Shown here in pieces: positions 30,266 to 31,109 of a stretch of DNA of 31,109 bases. Source of the DNA: Hofstenia miamia. Taxonomy: Eukaryota > Xenacoelomorpha > Acoela. Where the stretch lies: contig SCFE01000024.1 of NCBI GenBank assembly GCA_004352715.1, positions 759,998 through 791,106 on the forward strand, written 5' to 3'. The translations under genes and the position numbers were made by a program. The notes beneath the pieces were generated by a model. The model saw only the letters and a list, made by a program, of their open reading frames with translations, was not told where the DNA came from and ran no database searches. The stretch's first letter is position 1. The number at the start of each line of letters is the position of its first letter.

Positions 30266-31109
30266 ATTTGATTTACAGGCTTTTGTTTACATGATTGTAT
30301 GCGTCACACGGTGTTCAACTCTTCTAATGTATTATATTGCAAAATTAGTTGCAATTCTGCATTTGATCTAAATGTAATAAACTTGAAATGCGTATAGTGA
30401 GATGTATGTTAATTTCAATAGCAAAATGCTTACAAAGAATTTAAATTCATAATTCGCAACACTAGTTAAAAAATTATTATATCTAAATAATTATAGTAAG
30501 TCAACTAACAATGGAACAATAAACATAAATGTGTAATTCGCATTGTTAGCTAAAAAAATTATTGCGTCTAAATAATTCTCATTAGTCAATTCAATCAATT
30601 GCAAAAGTAATTAAAAACATTTTGACTTTTTCATAATTTACTTTTAATCAAAAGCATATATAAAATTTACATGGAAAAAACTTAAACATATCCAATTTAA
30701 AAATATAAGGTAAGAACATTAGCGTATATAATCTGGTTAATTCAACATGCGTAATATAGTTGACACGTAAATAATTTCACCCATTCACTGTTCAATTACA
30801 AGTTAGAAGGAATTAAACATAGCCGATATAAAAACCGAAAGTAAAAAAACAATAGCTCATATAAACTTAATTCAACATTCATAGTATAGTTGTTAGTTAA
30901 TAAATTATTACATGATAAAACATGGAAAGTGAAATACTAAATGAATACATTCGAATAAAACAATAACATATAAAAGTGTTTTAAAACCAAAAATGTATGC
31001 AATGTAAAAAGTTAATCGTCAATGTATCTAAACAAATAAAACCATTAATACATATACATGTAGAGATATTAGCAAAACATCTTCAAAGAATTCGAGTTCA
31101 AATAATTAA
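30266..31109. other. AT-rich sequence with faint duplicated segments
   Basis: Segments near 30449-30505 and 30531-30590 share TAATTCGCA, TTAGCTAAAAAA-like and TCTAAATAATT words. Those near 30739 and 30869 share TTCAACAT...TATAGTTG. These look like very old tandem duplications. No gene is seen. Confidence 0.4.

Overview
This is AT-rich nuclear DNA of an invertebrate metazoan. Exons with consensus GT/AG splice sites lie among many decayed LINEs, DNA transposons and MITEs, together with long (TA)n and (TAA)n microsatellites. No bacterial operon, ribosomal RNA or confident tRNA gene is visible. The phylum cannot be fixed from the sequence; a marine invertebrate such as a tunicate or cnidarian is a guess. 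It is a draft scaffold: three long N gaps (704, 1000 and 1000 N), one 16-N gap and four single-N joins, three of which have an identical or near-identical copy of the adjoining sequence elsewhere in the window.

Layout. Positions 1-4093: an AT-rich flank, a GC-rich patch and a (TAA)n tract lead into an R4/Dong-like non-LTR retrotransposon (copy A, 2033-3093), cut by gaps on both sides. 4094-5616: a small degenerate repeat and a minus-strand LINE relic. 6907-7092: a convincing first coding exon of an unrecognised membrane-anchored protein, with two competing downstream exons. 9601-10250: a 117-bp tandem repeat and a (TA)n-bounded segment. 12271-12762: a MITE with TIRs of about 120 bp. 13440-14560: two diverged LINE 3' relics on the minus strand. 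16746-17391: a (TAA)n tract followed 300 bp later by an old R4/Dong-like fragment (copy C). 18838-20900: a 2-kb DNA transposon with TIRs of about 125 bp and a broken transposase, set between (TA)n tracts. 20934-22518: a second copy of the 5' flank, a (TAA)n tract and R4/Dong-like copy B, which carries an intact C-terminal zinc knuckle, restriction-like endonuclease, stop codon and 3' end. 23818-24952: a deleted mariner-like element and a non-autonomous hAT-like element with an 8-bp target duplication. 24827-26633: a 903-bp block present twice. 28246-28574: the first coding exon of a major-facilitator transporter resembling SLC18B1, followed by its first intron, which holds a cluster of palindromic transcription-factor motifs, a haplotype-like duplication and a 56-bp minisatellite.

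The genes do not form a pathway. The two host exons are unrelated as far as can be seen. The main biology is the relation between mobile elements and microsatellites: RLE-type LINE copies sit in or near (TAA)n, and several DNA elements abut (TA)n. The same tracts are also where the assembly breaks, so copy number and order need care.
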